From the NCBI GenBank assembly GCA_050260515.1, contig JBLNCI010000027.1:1-36413 (forward strand): DNA of 36,413 nucleotides, written 5' to 3'. Origin of the DNA: DATJIG01 sp050260515. GTDB lineage: Bacteria > Pseudomonadota > Alphaproteobacteria > SMXQ01. The notes beneath the pieces are model-generated. The model was given only the letters and a program-made list of their open reading frames with translations. It did not search any database and was not told the origin of the DNA. The position numbers and the translations under genes are program-made. Position 1 is the first letter of the stretch; every line of letters begins with the position of its first letter. This document shows positions 7,296 to 16,022 of the stretch, piece by piece.

Positions 7296-7426
7296 TGGTC
7301 GGCGGGAACGGCGGAATTCCGCCCACAGGCAGAGTTTACGAGCCGTTGCGGCTCGGCCCGCGCTCCCTATAATGGCCGCCTTTCGCGGCCGGGGTCGGCC
7401 GCGGAGAACCAGCCGAGGGGCAAGGG

Positions 7427-7993
7427 ATGGCGCGGGGCGCGAAGGCCCGGACCACGTCACGTCGAGCGAATGGCGCACCGCGCGGCACGGTCGCGGCGCG
7501 CGGACGCACCGCCGCACCGGCGGTCGGCGTCATCATGGGAAGCCGCTCGGACTGGGAGACGATGCGCCACGCGACCGAGACGCTCACCGCGCTGGGCGTG
7601 CCGTTCGAAGCCCGGGTCGTGTCGGCGCACCGCACTCCCGAGCGCCTCTACGATTATGCCCGCACCGCCCGCGACCGCGGCCTCAAGGTTCTCATCGCCG
7701 GCGCCGGCGGCGCCGCGCACCTGCCCGGGATGACCGCGGCGATGACTCCGCTGCCGGTGTTCGGCGTGCCGGTCGAATCCGCCGCCATGAAGGGCATGGA
7801 CAGTCTCCTGTCGATCGTCCAGATGCCGGGCGGGATTCCCGTCGGCACGCTCGCGGTCGGCAAGGCCGGCGCCATCAACGCCGCACTGCTCGCCGCCGCC
7901 GTGCTGGCGCTTTCGGATCCCACGGTCGCCAGGCGCCTCGACACCTGGCGCGCGCGCCAGACCGCCGACGTCCCTCACCGTCCCGCCGATTAG
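7427..7993 (+). CDS. purE: N5-carboxyaminoimidazole ribonucleotide mutase (class I PurE)
   Basis: PurE converts N5-CAIR to CAIR in de novo purine synthesis. The 188-residue product has the class I signatures MGSRSDW (GSRSD at 38-42), VVSAHRTPERL (Ser66-Ala-His68-Arg) and AGAGGAAHLPGM. About 30 extra residues, Arg/Ala/Thr-rich, precede the normal start of the fold (VGVIMGSRSDW); they look disordered. The ATG at 7427 follows GAGGGG at good distance. purK starts 9 nt after the stop, so the two form the usual operon and catalyse consecutive steps. Confidence 0.97.
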   Translation: MARGAKARTTSRRANGAPRGTVAARGRTAAPAVGVIMGSRSDWETMRHATETLTALGVPFEARVVSAHRTPERLYDYARTARDRGLKVLIAGAGGAAHLPGMTAAMTPLPVFGVPVESAAMKGMDSLLSIVQMPGGIPVGTLAVGKAGAINAALLAAAVLALSDPTVARRLDTWRARQTADVPHRPAD

Positions 7994-8002
7994 CCTGTCA
8001 CA

Positions 8003-9130
8003 ATGAATTTCGTGAACCCGTCCTCGATCGTGAACGCTTCCTCGAAGCCCCTTCCGCCCAACGGCACCATCGGCATCGTCGGCGGCGGCCAGCTCGGCCG
8101 CATGACCGCCCTCGCCGCCGCGCGCCTCGGCTACCGCTGCCACATCCTGAGCGAGGAGCCCGAGAGCCCGGCCGGCCTCGTCTCCGCCGCCGAGACCGTC
8201 GCCCAGTTCGATGACGAGGCGGCGCTCGCCCGGTTCGCCGAGTCGGTCGACGTCGCGACCTTCGAGTTCGAGAACGTGCCGTCGGCCACGGCCGAGTTCC
8301 TCGCCGCGCGCGTGCCGACGCGGCCGGGTCCCAACGCGCTCGCCGTCGCCCAGGACCGTCTCAAGGAGAAGGCCTTCATCAACGCGGCGGGAATCGCCAC
8401 CGCGCCCTACCGTGCCGCCGAATCCCGCGCGGCACTCGACGCCGCGGTGGCCGCCCTCGGCCGTCCGTCGGTGCTGAAGACGGTGCGCCTCGGTTACGAC
8501 GGCAAGGGCCAGGTGAAGATCGAGGCCTCGACCGATCTCGACGCGGCGTGGACGGCGATGGGCAACTCCCACGGCGTCCTCGAGGGCTTCGTCGACTTCG
8601 AGCGCGAGATCTCGGTCGTCGTCGCCCGCGGGCTCGACGGCAAGATGGCGGCGTTCGACGCCGTCGAGAACCGCCACGTGAACCACATCCTCGACACCAC
8701 CATCGCGCCGGCGCCGATCCCCGTCGACATGGCCGCGAAGGCCCAGGGCATCGCCCGCCACATCGCCGAGTCGCTCGACCTCGTCGGCCTGCTCGCCGTC
8801 GAGATGTTCGTCACCCGCGACCGCAAGATCCTGGTCAACGAGATCGCGCCGCGGCCGCATAATTCGGGCCACTGGACGATGGACGCCTGCATCACGTCGC
8901 AGTTCGAGCAGTTCGTCCGCGCGATCTGCGGTCTGCCGCTGGGCGATCCGTCGCGCCACTCCGACGCGGTGATGAAGAACCTGATCGGCGACGCCGTCGA
9001 CGACTGGCCGAAGATCCTCGGCGAGCCCGGTGCGAAGCTGCACCTCTACGGCAAGCGCGAGGCGCGGCCCGGCCGCAAGATGGGTCACGTCAACCGGCTG
9101 TTCCCGCGCGGCAGCAATCCGCGCGGCTGA
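8003..9130 (+). CDS. purK: N5-carboxyaminoimidazole ribonucleotide synthase (PurK)
   Basis: PurK is the ATP-grasp enzyme that carboxylates AIR with bicarbonate, supplying the substrate of PurE. The 375-residue protein shows IGIVGGGQLGRM at the N-terminus, FEFENVP, the ATP-grasp loop VLKTVRLGYDGKGQ, and the metal site VNEIAPRPHNSGHWTMDAC. The start at 8003 has no clear Shine-Dalgarno; the 9-nt distance from the purE stop suggests translational coupling, and the first ~20 residues are a variable leader. No terminator with a T-run follows. Confidence 0.97.
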   Translation: MNFVNPSSIVNASSKPLPPNGTIGIVGGGQLGRMTALAAARLGYRCHILSEEPESPAGLVSAAETVAQFDDEAALARFAESVDVATFEFENVPSATAEFLAARVPTRPGPNALAVAQDRLKEKAFINAAGIATAPYRAAESRAALDAAVAALGRPSVLKTVRLGYDGKGQVKIEASTDLDAAWTAMGNSHGVLEGFVDFEREISVVVARGLDGKMAAFDAVENRHVNHILDTTIAPAPIPVDMAAKAQGIARHIAESLDLVGLLAVEMFVTRDRKILVNEIAPRPHNSGHWTMDACITSQFEQFVRAICGLPLGDPSRHSDAVMKNLIGDAVDDWPKILGEPGAKLHLYGKREARPGRKMGHVNRLFPRGSNPRG

Positions 9131-9247
9131 TCGCCCGCCACCTCTCTCTCACACTTACATCTGCATCGCGCCCCCCGGCGGCCGTCGCGCCGCCGAGACC
9201 CGCTGTGCCCGCGTCGGCGCGGCGCCAGTAAATTCTCCCGCCGTCTC

Positions 9248-9272
9248 GGAACCCCGCTCGCTGCGTCCGGTT
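9248..9272 (+). promoter_or_regulatory. Candidate EcfG/RpoE2-type general-stress promoter
   Basis: GGAAC at 9248-9252 is followed after 16 nt by GGTT (9269-9272), close to the alphaproteobacterial EcfG consensus GGAAC-N16-17-CGTT. It lies 58 nt before the ATG at 9331, a reasonable leader length. The -10 has one mismatch (G for C). The downstream gene types (SRPBCC membrane protein, Zn-dehydrogenase) are plausible stress genes. Prediction by eye only. Confidence 0.45.
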
Positions 9273-9330
9273 TGGGTCTGGTAGCGCGCGCTCCCCGCCG
9301 CGCAACGACAGGACGGCCAAGGAGGATCGC

Positions 9331-10314
9331 ATGGCAATGCAACTGGCTGAGCGCGCGCGGGAGTCCGCGCCGTGGCGTCATGGGCGCTGGTCCGGCGACG
9401 GGATCGCCGGAACGAAGCTCGACGAGGAGCAGGCGGCAAGCGGCCTCGGCTGGTTCAGCCTCGCGCTCGGCGTCGCGCTGCTCGCCGCACCCGGCGGGAT
9501 CGCCCGCGCCATCGGCGCGCCCGATACGAAAGCGACGCGATGGACGATGGGTTTCGTCGGCGTGCGCGAGATCGCGGCCGGCGCCGCGATCCTCGCCGAG
9601 CCGCGCCCGACCGCCGGCGTGTGGTCGCGCGTCGTCGGCGATCTGATGGACCTGGCGCTGGTCGGCACCGCGGCGGCGTCGGCGCGGTCGAGCCGTTCGC
9701 GCCTCGCCGTCACGTTCGCAGCGCTCGCCGGCATCGCGGCGGTCGACATGATGTGCGCCGAGCGCCTGAGCGGGCGCATGACGCCGCAGACCCGCCGACA
9801 CCGCGGCGAGCGCGGCGTTCACGTGGTCAAGGTCGTGACGGTCGATCGCCCGGCCGCGGACCTCTACGGCTACTGGCGCAACCTCGAGAACCTGCCGCGC
9901 ATCATGTCCTACCTCGAATCGGTCGAGTCGACCGGCGGCAACCGCTCGCACTGGTGCGCCAAAGGTCCGCTCGGCAGCCGCCTCGAATGGGATTCCGAGA
10001 TCACCGAGGACGTGCCGGATCAGCGCATCTCCTGGGAGTCGCAGCCCGGCGCCTCGGTGTGGAACAGCGGCACGGTGTCGTTCGAGGAGTCGACCGGCCA
10101 CCGCGGCACGGTGGTCCGCGTCGAGCTGCACTACGTGCCCCCGGCGGGCGCGGTCGGCGCCGCCGTCGCCAAGCTGTTCGGCCGCGCGCCGGAGCAGGAG
10201 ATCCAGGAGGACCTGCGCCACTTCAAGCAACTGATGGAGACCGGCGAGGTCCTGCTCTCCGACGCCACCGCCAAGGGCTGGGGCGCGGCGCAGCCGTCCG
10301 AGACCCGGCACTGA
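9331..10314 (+). CDS. Membrane protein with C-terminal SRPBCC (polyketide cyclase-like) domain
   Basis: The 327-residue product has two parts. Residues ~35-150 contain about four hydrophobic helices (GWFSLALGVALLAAPGG, GFVGVREIAAGAAIL, VVGDLMDLALVGTAA, FAALAGIAAVDMM). Residues ~160-310 form a START/SRPBCC domain of the cyclase/dehydrase type (VVTVDRPAADLYGYWRNLENLPRIM; SRLEWDSEITEDVPDQRISWES; HFKQLMETGE). SRPBCC folds bind hydrophobic ligands; the ligand here is unknown. The gene is followed after 29 nt by the zinc alcohol dehydrogenase at 10344, a pairing I recall as frequent in alphaproteobacteria. A candidate stress promoter lies upstream. Confidence 0.85.
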   Translation: MAMQLAERARESAPWRHGRWSGDGIAGTKLDEEQAASGLGWFSLALGVALLAAPGGIARAIGAPDTKATRWTMGFVGVREIAAGAAILAEPRPTAGVWSRVVGDLMDLALVGTAAASARSSRSRLAVTFAALAGIAAVDMMCAERLSGRMTPQTRRHRGERGVHVVKVVTVDRPAADLYGYWRNLENLPRIMSYLESVESTGGNRSHWCAKGPLGSRLEWDSEITEDVPDQRISWESQPGASVWNSGTVSFEESTGHRGTVVRVELHYVPPAGAVGAAVAKLFGRAPEQEIQEDLRHFKQLMETGEVLLSDATAKGWGAAQPSETRH

Positions 10315-10343
10315 TCCACGCCACCGCGCCCGAGGAGACTCCC

Positions 10344-11504
10344 ATGAAGGCAGCCTGCTGGTACGGCCCGAAGAACATCCGGGTCAGCGACGTTCCCGAG
10401 CCGAAGATCATCAACTCGCACGACGCGATCGTGCGCATCACCTCGACCGCGATCTGCGGCTCCGACCTCCATCTCTACAACGGCTTCATCCCGTTCATGG
10501 AGCCGGGCGACATCATCGGCCATGAGTTCATGGGCGAGGTGGTCGAGGTCGGACGCGACGTGAAGAAGCTCAAGGTCGGCGACCGCGTCGTCGTCCCGTT
10601 CCCGATCGCCTGCGGGCACTGCTTCGCCTGCCAGCACCAGCTCTACTCGGTGTGCGAGAACTCGAATCCGAATGCGTGGATGGCGGAGAAGCTGTGGGGC
10701 TACTCGCCGTCCGGCATCTTCGGCTACTCGCACGCGCTCGGCGGCTTCGCCGGCGGCCAGGCCGAGTATGCGCGGGTGCCGTTCGCCGACGTCGGTCCGA
10801 TCAAGGTCCCCGAGGGCATCCCCGACGAGCAGGTGCTGTTCCTGTCCGACATCTTCCCGACCGGCTACATGGGCGCCGAGCTGTGCGACATAAAGCCCGG
10901 CGACACCATCGCGGTGTGGGGCTGCGGGCCGGTCGGCCAGTTCGCGATCAAGAGCGCGTTCCTGCTCGGCGCCGAGCGGGTGATCGCCATCGACCGCTTC
11001 CCCTACCGCCTCGCCATGGCGAAGCAGAGCGGCGCCGAGACGCTCAACTACGAGGAGGTCAGCATCTCCGAGTCGCTCAAGGAGATGACCGGCGGCCGCG
11101 GCCCCGACGCCTGCATCGACGCGGTCGGCATGGAGGCCCACGGCACCGGCTTCCTCTACGACCGCATGAAGCAGGCGGTGAAGCTCGAGACCGACCGCCC
11201 CATTGCCCTGAGAGAGGCGATCATGAACTGCCGCAACGGCGGCACGGTGTCGATCGTCGGCGTCTACTCGGGGTTCATCGACAAGTTCCCCGCGGGCTCG
11301 CTGATGAACCGGTCGCTCACGATCAAGACCGGCCAGGCACACGTGCAGAAGTACATGCAGCCTCTGCTCGAGCGCATCCAGAAGGGCGAGATCGACCCGA
11401 GCTTCGTCATCACCCACCGCCTCAGCCTCGAGCAGGTCGCCGAGGGCTACTCGACCTTCCTCGACAAGGAGGACGAGTGCATGAAGGTGGTGCTCAAGAC
11501 CTGA
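10344..11504 (+). CDS. Zinc-dependent alcohol dehydrogenase (MDR superfamily)
   Basis: This 386-residue NAD(P)-dependent dehydrogenase has catalytic-zinc residues Cys38 (AICGSDLH) and His60-Glu61 (GHEFMGE). Structural-zinc cysteines are at 90, 93, 96 and 104 (CGHCFACQHQLYSVC). The Rossmann motif GCGPVG is at 193-198. The long insert around 108-135 and the VGMEAHG segment resemble the glutathione-independent formaldehyde dehydrogenase-like/threonine dehydrogenase-like branch; the substrate cannot be fixed from sequence. Start ATG 10344 follows GAGGAG. It is the second gene of a unit with 9331 and ends at a strong terminator (11534-11567). Confidence 0.95.
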   Translation: MKAACWYGPKNIRVSDVPEPKIINSHDAIVRITSTAICGSDLHLYNGFIPFMEPGDIIGHEFMGEVVEVGRDVKKLKVGDRVVVPFPIACGHCFACQHQLYSVCENSNPNAWMAEKLWGYSPSGIFGYSHALGGFAGGQAEYARVPFADVGPIKVPEGIPDEQVLFLSDIFPTGYMGAELCDIKPGDTIAVWGCGPVGQFAIKSAFLLGAERVIAIDRFPYRLAMAKQSGAETLNYEEVSISESLKEMTGGRGPDACIDAVGMEAHGTGFLYDRMKQAVKLETDRPIALREAIMNCRNGGTVSIVGVYSGFIDKFPAGSLMNRSLTIKTGQAHVQKYMQPLLERIQKGEIDPSFVITHRLSLEQVAEGYSTFLDKEDECMKVVLKT

Positions 11505-11533
11505 CCCGGGCGCCGGCCGGGTCGCCGAAAACG

Positions 11534-11567
11534 AAAGCGGGGAAGGTCGCCCTTCCCCGCTTTTCCT
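11534..11567. terminator. Strong Rho-independent terminator, probably bidirectional
   Basis: A 13-bp perfect stem AAAGCGGGGAAGG/CCTTCCCCGCTTT (11534-11546 and 11551-11563) with a TCGC loop is followed by TTTTCC on the + strand; the - strand also has T-rich sequence after the stem. It lies 29 nt past the dehydrogenase stop and 33 nt past the stop of the convergent glucan synthase, serving both. Confidence 0.9.
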
Positions 11568-11600
11568 TTGCCCGTCGGAGTGCGTCGTCGGAGCCGTCGC

Positions 11601-14339
11601 TCAGGTGCGCTGGGCGGCGCCACGCGACCCGAACGGCAGCGCGAGCCGCAGCCGCGTCAGCGTCTCCGGCGGCAGCGCCGCGATCAGCGACGTGATCAGC
11701 GCCGAGACGTAGGGGATCGACTGCGCGATCAGCATCAGCGCCCACAGCTTCGCCTCGAGGTTCATGAACCCGTAGGCGGCCAGGATCGCGATCGCCGCCA
11801 CGAGCAGCAATGCCGCGATCAGCGTCTCCTCCCACGCCATCAGGAAGCCCTGCATCAGCGCCGGCCGGTCCTCGCACTTCGGCGTCCGCATGAACGGCTT
11901 CGACGGCGAGATGATGCCGACGAAGATGCCGCGGGCGACGGTGAACGACAGCGCCATCGCCGCCAGCGCCGCGCCGATCCGCTGCAGCGGCGTGCACGGG
12001 ACGCGGGCGCGGTACAGCCACAGCGAGCCGAAGAACTTGAAGCCGAGCACGCCCAGCGCCGGAGCGAGGAACAGCGTCAGCGGGAAGTCGAAGCGCTTCG
12101 GCGCGACGACGAGGCCGATCGTCCAGGCGAGCGCGCCCACCGTGAAGACGACGTGCATCAGGTCGGCGAGCCACGGCAGCCAGCCGGTGACGAAGTGGTA
12201 GCGCTGCGCGAGCGTGAGCCCGGTCTTCGACTTCGGCAGCAGCAGCGTGCGCCAGTGGCGGCGGATGATCTGCGTCGCGCCGTACACCCAGCGGAAGCGC
12301 TGGCGCTTGTAGCCCTCGAACGAGTCCGGCGTCAGCCCGCGGCCGAACACCTCCTGGACGTAGACCGACTCGCCGCCGAGGGCCAGGAGCCGCATGCCGA
12401 GCTCGGCGTCCTCGCAGATGCACCACTCGGCCCAGCCGCCGAGCTGGTCCTGCAGCGCGGTGCGGCGGATCAGCGTCATCGTGCCGTGCTGGATGATCGC
12501 GTTGCGCTCGTTGCGATGCACCATGCCGATGTGGAAGAAGCCCGCGTACTCCCAGTTGATCATCTCCTTGAACGGGCTGCCCTGCCACTCGCGGTGGTCC
12601 TGCGGCGCCTGCACGAAGTTGACCTCGGGACGGCGGAAGTACGGGACGAGGCTCTTGAGCCAGTCCGAGCGGACGACGTAGTCGGCGTCGATGATGCCGA
12701 CGACCTCGGCCTTGGGATCGGTCTCCTTGAGCGCGAAGTTGAGCGCGCCCGCCTTGAAGCCCGGCCAGTTGTCGAGATGGAAGAAGCGGAAGCGCGGACC
12801 CGCCTTCTCGCACCACTCCTTCACCGGCGTCCACACCGCCGGGTCCTTGGTGTTGTTGTCGATCACCAGGACCTCGAAGTCGGGGTAGTCCTGCGCGGCC
12901 AGGCTCTCGAGCGTCTGGATCACCATGTGCGGCGGCTCGTTGTAGGCCGGCACGTGGATCGAGACCTTGGGCAGCGGCCCGGGCACCGCCGCGGGATCGG
13001 CGATGAACGGCAGGAACCGGCGCTTGAAGCGGCGCGCGAACAGGAGTTCGACGATCTGGAAGCCCTCGGACAGCAGCGTGATGATCAGGATGAGCTGCGC
13101 CAGCAGCAGCGCGATCAGCACGGCGATCTGCGTCGGCCCGAGGTACTGGTCGAACAGCTCGCGCCCCATCCACACCGAGCCCGTCACGACGAACTGGATC
13201 AGCCCGGCGTAGAACAGGCGGCCGCGGGCGCTGACGTTGTCGTGGCCGGCGAGGTACAGAAGGGTGCCGATCAGGCCGAGGATCGAGGTCACGGTCGCGA
13301 GCGTCGGCCAGCGCTTGTACTCCTTGAGCGTGCCCGACATCGGGAACTTCGCCTTGCGGTCGACGTCGTAGACGCCCCAGTAGGCGCCGACGGTGCCCTC
13401 GAAGCTCTGCTTATAGGGCTGGTCGAACGCCTCCATGATGAAGTAGTCGAGATTGTTCTCGCGGGCGAGGTTCAGGAACTGCCGCAGGAAGCGGCCCTGG
13501 TTGACGATGCCGGTTTCGGCGCCGCCGCGCGTCTTGCCCGCCGACGGCCAGCCCACTTCCGACAGCACGATCTTCTTGCCCGGATAGGCCGCCTGCAGCT
13601 CGCGGTAGCGCTGCATGATGTAGTCCATCGACTGGTCGAGCGGCACGCCTTCCCAGTACGGCAGGATGTGCACGGCCATGTAGTCGACCTCGCGCACCAG
13701 CTCGGGGTGCTTGAGCCAGACGTGCCACGGCTCGGCGGTCGACACCGGCGCGCGCTGCGCCTTGCGGACCTTGCGGATGTACTGGATGAGCTGCTCGATC
13801 TGGATGTCGTCGCGGAGCAGCGCCTCGTTGCCGACCACGACGTGATCGACGTTGCGGTTGGCGCGCGCGATCTTGATCGCCTGATCGACCTCGGCCTTGT
13901 CGTTCTCCGGATCGCCGTTGATCCAGACGCCGAGCGTCACCTTGAGGTTGTGATGGCGTGCGAGCGGCGCGACCTCGTCCATGCCGTTGAGCACCGAGTA
14001 GGTGCGCACCGCGCGCGCGTCCTTGGAGACGAGCGCCAGGTCGGAGTTGATCTCGCTCGGCGACGGATACTTGTCCTTCGCCGGATCCTGTCCGCGCTGG
14101 AACGGGCTGAACGAGAAGCCCTTGATCTCGCCGAGATAGGATTCCTCGTGCTGGGGCCGATTGCTCCAGCTCCAGTAGCCGATGTTGGCAAGAATGACGA
14201 TGGCAGCGATCAGGAGACCGCTGAACCCGATACGTGATACTGGCGCCGGCAAGGTGATGCCCCCGAAGGTGCGCAATGCGCGTTCCGATAACCGCGCAAA
14301 GGACACCGCATTATGTGGGCGAAAGTTGGGCGCCGCCAA
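11601..14339 (-). CDS. GH17-GT2 fusion, NdvB-like membrane beta-glucan synthase
   Basis: The ~912-residue protein combines TM (~38-56), a periplasmic GH17 glucanase/transglycosylase-like domain (~70-340), two to three TM helices (~348-430), a cytoplasmic GT2 domain (~455-700) and several C-terminal TM helices. GH17 acid residues are intact: Glu172 (VVGNEALL) and Glu261 (VLSEVGWPS). GT2 has DAD (551-553), CEDAE (Glu643/Asp644) and QRFRW (680-684), the processive-synthase set. This architecture matches NdvB-type proteins of Bradyrhizobium and Pseudomonas that make cyclic beta-1,3(-1,6)-glucans; linkage specificity is inferred. No ATG occurs near the N-terminus. TTG at 14339 opens the frame, and TTG at 14252 behind GGGGG is another candidate. 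It converges with the dehydrogenase over a shared terminator. Confidence 0.9.
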   Translation of the reverse strand: MAAPNFRPHNAVSFARLSERALRTFGGITLPAPVSRIGFSGLLIAAIVILANIGYWSWSNRPQHEESYLGEIKGFSFSPFQRGQDPAKDKYPSPSEINSDLALVSKDARAVRTYSVLNGMDEVAPLARHHNLKVTLGVWINGDPENDKAEVDQAIKIARANRNVDHVVVGNEALLRDDIQIEQLIQYIRKVRKAQRAPVSTAEPWHVWLKHPELVREVDYMAVHILPYWEGVPLDQSMDYIMQRYRELQAAYPGKKIVLSEVGWPSAGKTRGGAETGIVNQGRFLRQFLNLARENNLDYFIMEAFDQPYKQSFEGTVGAYWGVYDVDRKAKFPMSGTLKEYKRWPTLATVTSILGLIGTLLYLAGHDNVSARGRLFYAGLIQFVVTGSVWMGRELFDQYLGPTQIAVLIALLLAQLILIITLLSEGFQIVELLFARRFKRRFLPFIADPAAVPGPLPKVSIHVPAYNEPPHMVIQTLESLAAQDYPDFEVLVIDNNTKDPAVWTPVKEWCEKAGPRFRFFHLDNWPGFKAGALNFALKETDPKAEVVGIIDADYVVRSDWLKSLVPYFRRPEVNFVQAPQDHREWQGSPFKEMINWEYAGFFHIGMVHRNERNAIIQHGTMTLIRRTALQDQLGGWAEWCICEDAELGMRLLALGGESVYVQEVFGRGLTPDSFEGYKRQRFRWVYGATQIIRRHWRTLLLPKSKTGLTLAQRYHFVTGWLPWLADLMHVVFTVGALAWTIGLVVAPKRFDFPLTLFLAPALGVLGFKFFGSLWLYRARVPCTPLQRIGAALAAMALSFTVARGIFVGIISPSKPFMRTPKCEDRPALMQGFLMAWEETLIAALLLVAAIAILAAYGFMNLEAKLWALMLIAQSIPYVSALITSLIAALPPETLTRLRLALPFGSRGAAQRT

Positions 14340-14560
14340 GGATTGCCCGAAGGGGCAAATGCATGTCTGTCATGCGACGCGATCGCCGGGACCGACGGGC
14401 ACTTGCTTCGTTAACGCGGGCGTTTCTCGCGTCTTCGTGAAGGCGGTTTTGAGGCACGCCGCAATCACGCCCCACTCGTCGCGCTAGCAGTTGCGGGTGA
14501 ACCGCACGGTCTTCACTAGCGGCGCGAAACGTTAATGTCGATCGCAGGCGGCGCAGTCGG

Positions 14561-15352
14561 TTACAGCCGCAGGCGCGGGTCGTCCGGACGGTCCGCCGGA
14601 GTGCCGGCCGGCGTCGGCACCGGGCCGGGGGCGGCGGTGGCCGAGGCGCCCGCCGCGGGACCGCGACGCGTCCAGGTCCCCGCCCGGCGCGCCCAGGGGC
14701 GGAACCCCGGCCTGCGGCGGAACAGACCGCCGGCCTTCTCCTCGACCCAGGCGCCGAACCGGTGAGGCAGGCTGCCGATCCGCAGCACGTCGTCAAGCCG
14801 CCGGTCGATGAACGTCCAGGTGTTCAGGTACCCCTCGGACTGGTCCGCAAGCCAGTACAGCACCGCGCTCGCCACCACGCCCGCGAGCAGCCCGCGCTTG
14901 GTGTAGTAGTTGAAGTCGGTGCTGCGGTCCCCGGCCGCCCGCCAGACGCGGTCGACCGTGTTCCACAGGAGGCGCGTGCCGAGGCCGCAGTTCTCCGGCA
15001 TCGCCAGGAACGCCGCCAGCCGGCGCAGCGCCTCGCGCTCTCCCGATGCCGCCTCGAACCGCAGGCGCAGCACGAACGCAATGCGATCCTTGGTGCGGAG
15101 CGCGCGCAGCTCCTCGCCGCGGGCCTCGACCGCCTCCTGCATCCGGCGATCGAGCTTGTCGCTGTAGGCGGCGACAACGTCGCGGATTCCGCCCGGATAC
15201 GCGAGGTGGGCTTCGGCCTCGGCGTAGCCCGCGTCCTTGGCGCCGCGCGACACCGCGCGCCAGGTCCAGCCGTCGAACGGCACATGTGGGACGGTGGCGG
15301 CGAGGATGCGCGAGCGTCGGAGCTCGGCGTCGGCCGCATAGGACGGGTTCAT
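14561..15352 (-). CDS. coq9: COQ9-family protein (ubiquinone biosynthesis accessory)
   Basis: COQ9 proteins have a TetR-like fold, bind lipids and support the COQ7 hydroxylation step of ubiquinone synthesis. The 263-residue product shows the family pattern RILAATVPHVPFDGWTWRA near the N-terminus, then a helical core with WRAAGDRSTDFNYYTKRGLLAGVVASAVLYW in pieces and a TWTFIDRRLDDVLRIG segment. About 50 Pro/Arg-rich residues at the C-terminus look disordered. The ATG at 15352 has AGGAGG and overlaps the def stop by 4 nt (ATGA), so translation is coupled. In many alphaproteobacteria a coq9 gene sits near rpsU; here mbfA lies between them. Confidence 0.92.
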   Translation of the reverse strand: MNPSYAADAELRRSRILAATVPHVPFDGWTWRAVSRGAKDAGYAEAEAHLAYPGGIRDVVAAYSDKLDRRMQEAVEARGEELRALRTKDRIAFVLRLRFEAASGEREALRRLAAFLAMPENCGLGTRLLWNTVDRVWRAAGDRSTDFNYYTKRGLLAGVVASAVLYWLADQSEGYLNTWTFIDRRLDDVLRIGSLPHRFGAWVEEKAGGLFRRRPGFRPWARRAGTWTRRGPAAGASATAAPGPVPTPAGTPADRPDDPRLRL

Positions 15353-15921
15353 GGCTCCTCCTCTTCCCCCTCTTCGGCGTCGGAGCGGCCCAGCGGATAC
15401 CGGCTCATCTCCTCCTCGAAACCGAGGAGCGACAGGTCGTCCATCCGCATCGGGTACAGGACGCCATCGAGATGATCGCACTCATGTTGAACGACGCGGG
15501 CGTGGAACCCCTCCACCTCGCGCTCAAATTCCTTTCCGTCGAGACCGAGGGCGCGGTAGCGAAGACGCCGCCACCGCGGCACGACTCCGCGCATCCCGGG
15601 CACGGACAGGCAGCCTTCCCACCCCAGTTCCTGCTCGTCGCCGATCGGCTCGAGCACCGGGTTGATCAGGACGTGCACCTTGCCGGCCTCGGAGTCCGGC
15701 GCCTCCCCTTCGGCAAGACGGTGGCCCGGCACGTGGAAGATCACCACCCGGAGCGGGACGTGCACCTGGGGCGCGGCAAGCCCGGCACCGTTCGCGTCCG
15801 CCATGGTGTCGATCATGTCGTGGACGAGGTGGCGGATTTCCGGCGCGGTCGGATCGGCGACGGGATCCGCGCGGCGTCGCAGGACGGGATGGCCCATACG
15901 GGCGATCTTGAGAATGGCCAT
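15349..15921 (-). CDS. def: Peptide deformylase
   Basis: The 190-residue metalloenzyme removes the N-formyl group from nascent proteins. All three motifs are present: GAGLAAPQ (45-52), EGCLS (102-106, metal ligand Cys104) and QHECDH (145-150, ligands His146 and His150, catalytic Glu147). The C-terminus is an acidic run. A pair such as this, starting MAILKIARMGHPVLR rather than following fmt, suggests a second deformylase paralogue in the genome, since the housekeeping copy often sits beside fmt. That is inference. It overlaps coq9 by 4 nt. Confidence 0.97.
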   Translation of the reverse strand: MAILKIARMGHPVLRRRADPVADPTAPEIRHLVHDMIDTMADANGAGLAAPQVHVPLRVVIFHVPGHRLAEGEAPDSEAGKVHVLINPVLEPIGDEQELGWEGCLSVPGMRGVVPRWRRLRYRALGLDGKEFEREVEGFHARVVQHECDHLDGVLYPMRMDDLSLLGFEEEMSRYPLGRSDAEEGEEEEP

Positions 15922-16022
15922 GGGCTCAATATGGGGCAGCCGATGCGCTTCGGAAAGCGCGAAGGATGCGGCAAATCGGTAAAATTCCCGTTGCTGGTCA
16001 GGGTGTTATCCCGACTGCCTGG

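Noticed and set aside
14311..14373. 20-codon upstream frame before the glucan synthase (MTDMHLPLRAILGG...)
   Set aside because: No ribosome site and no attenuator structure with a T-run. It overlaps the uncertain start region of the synthase and is probably chance.
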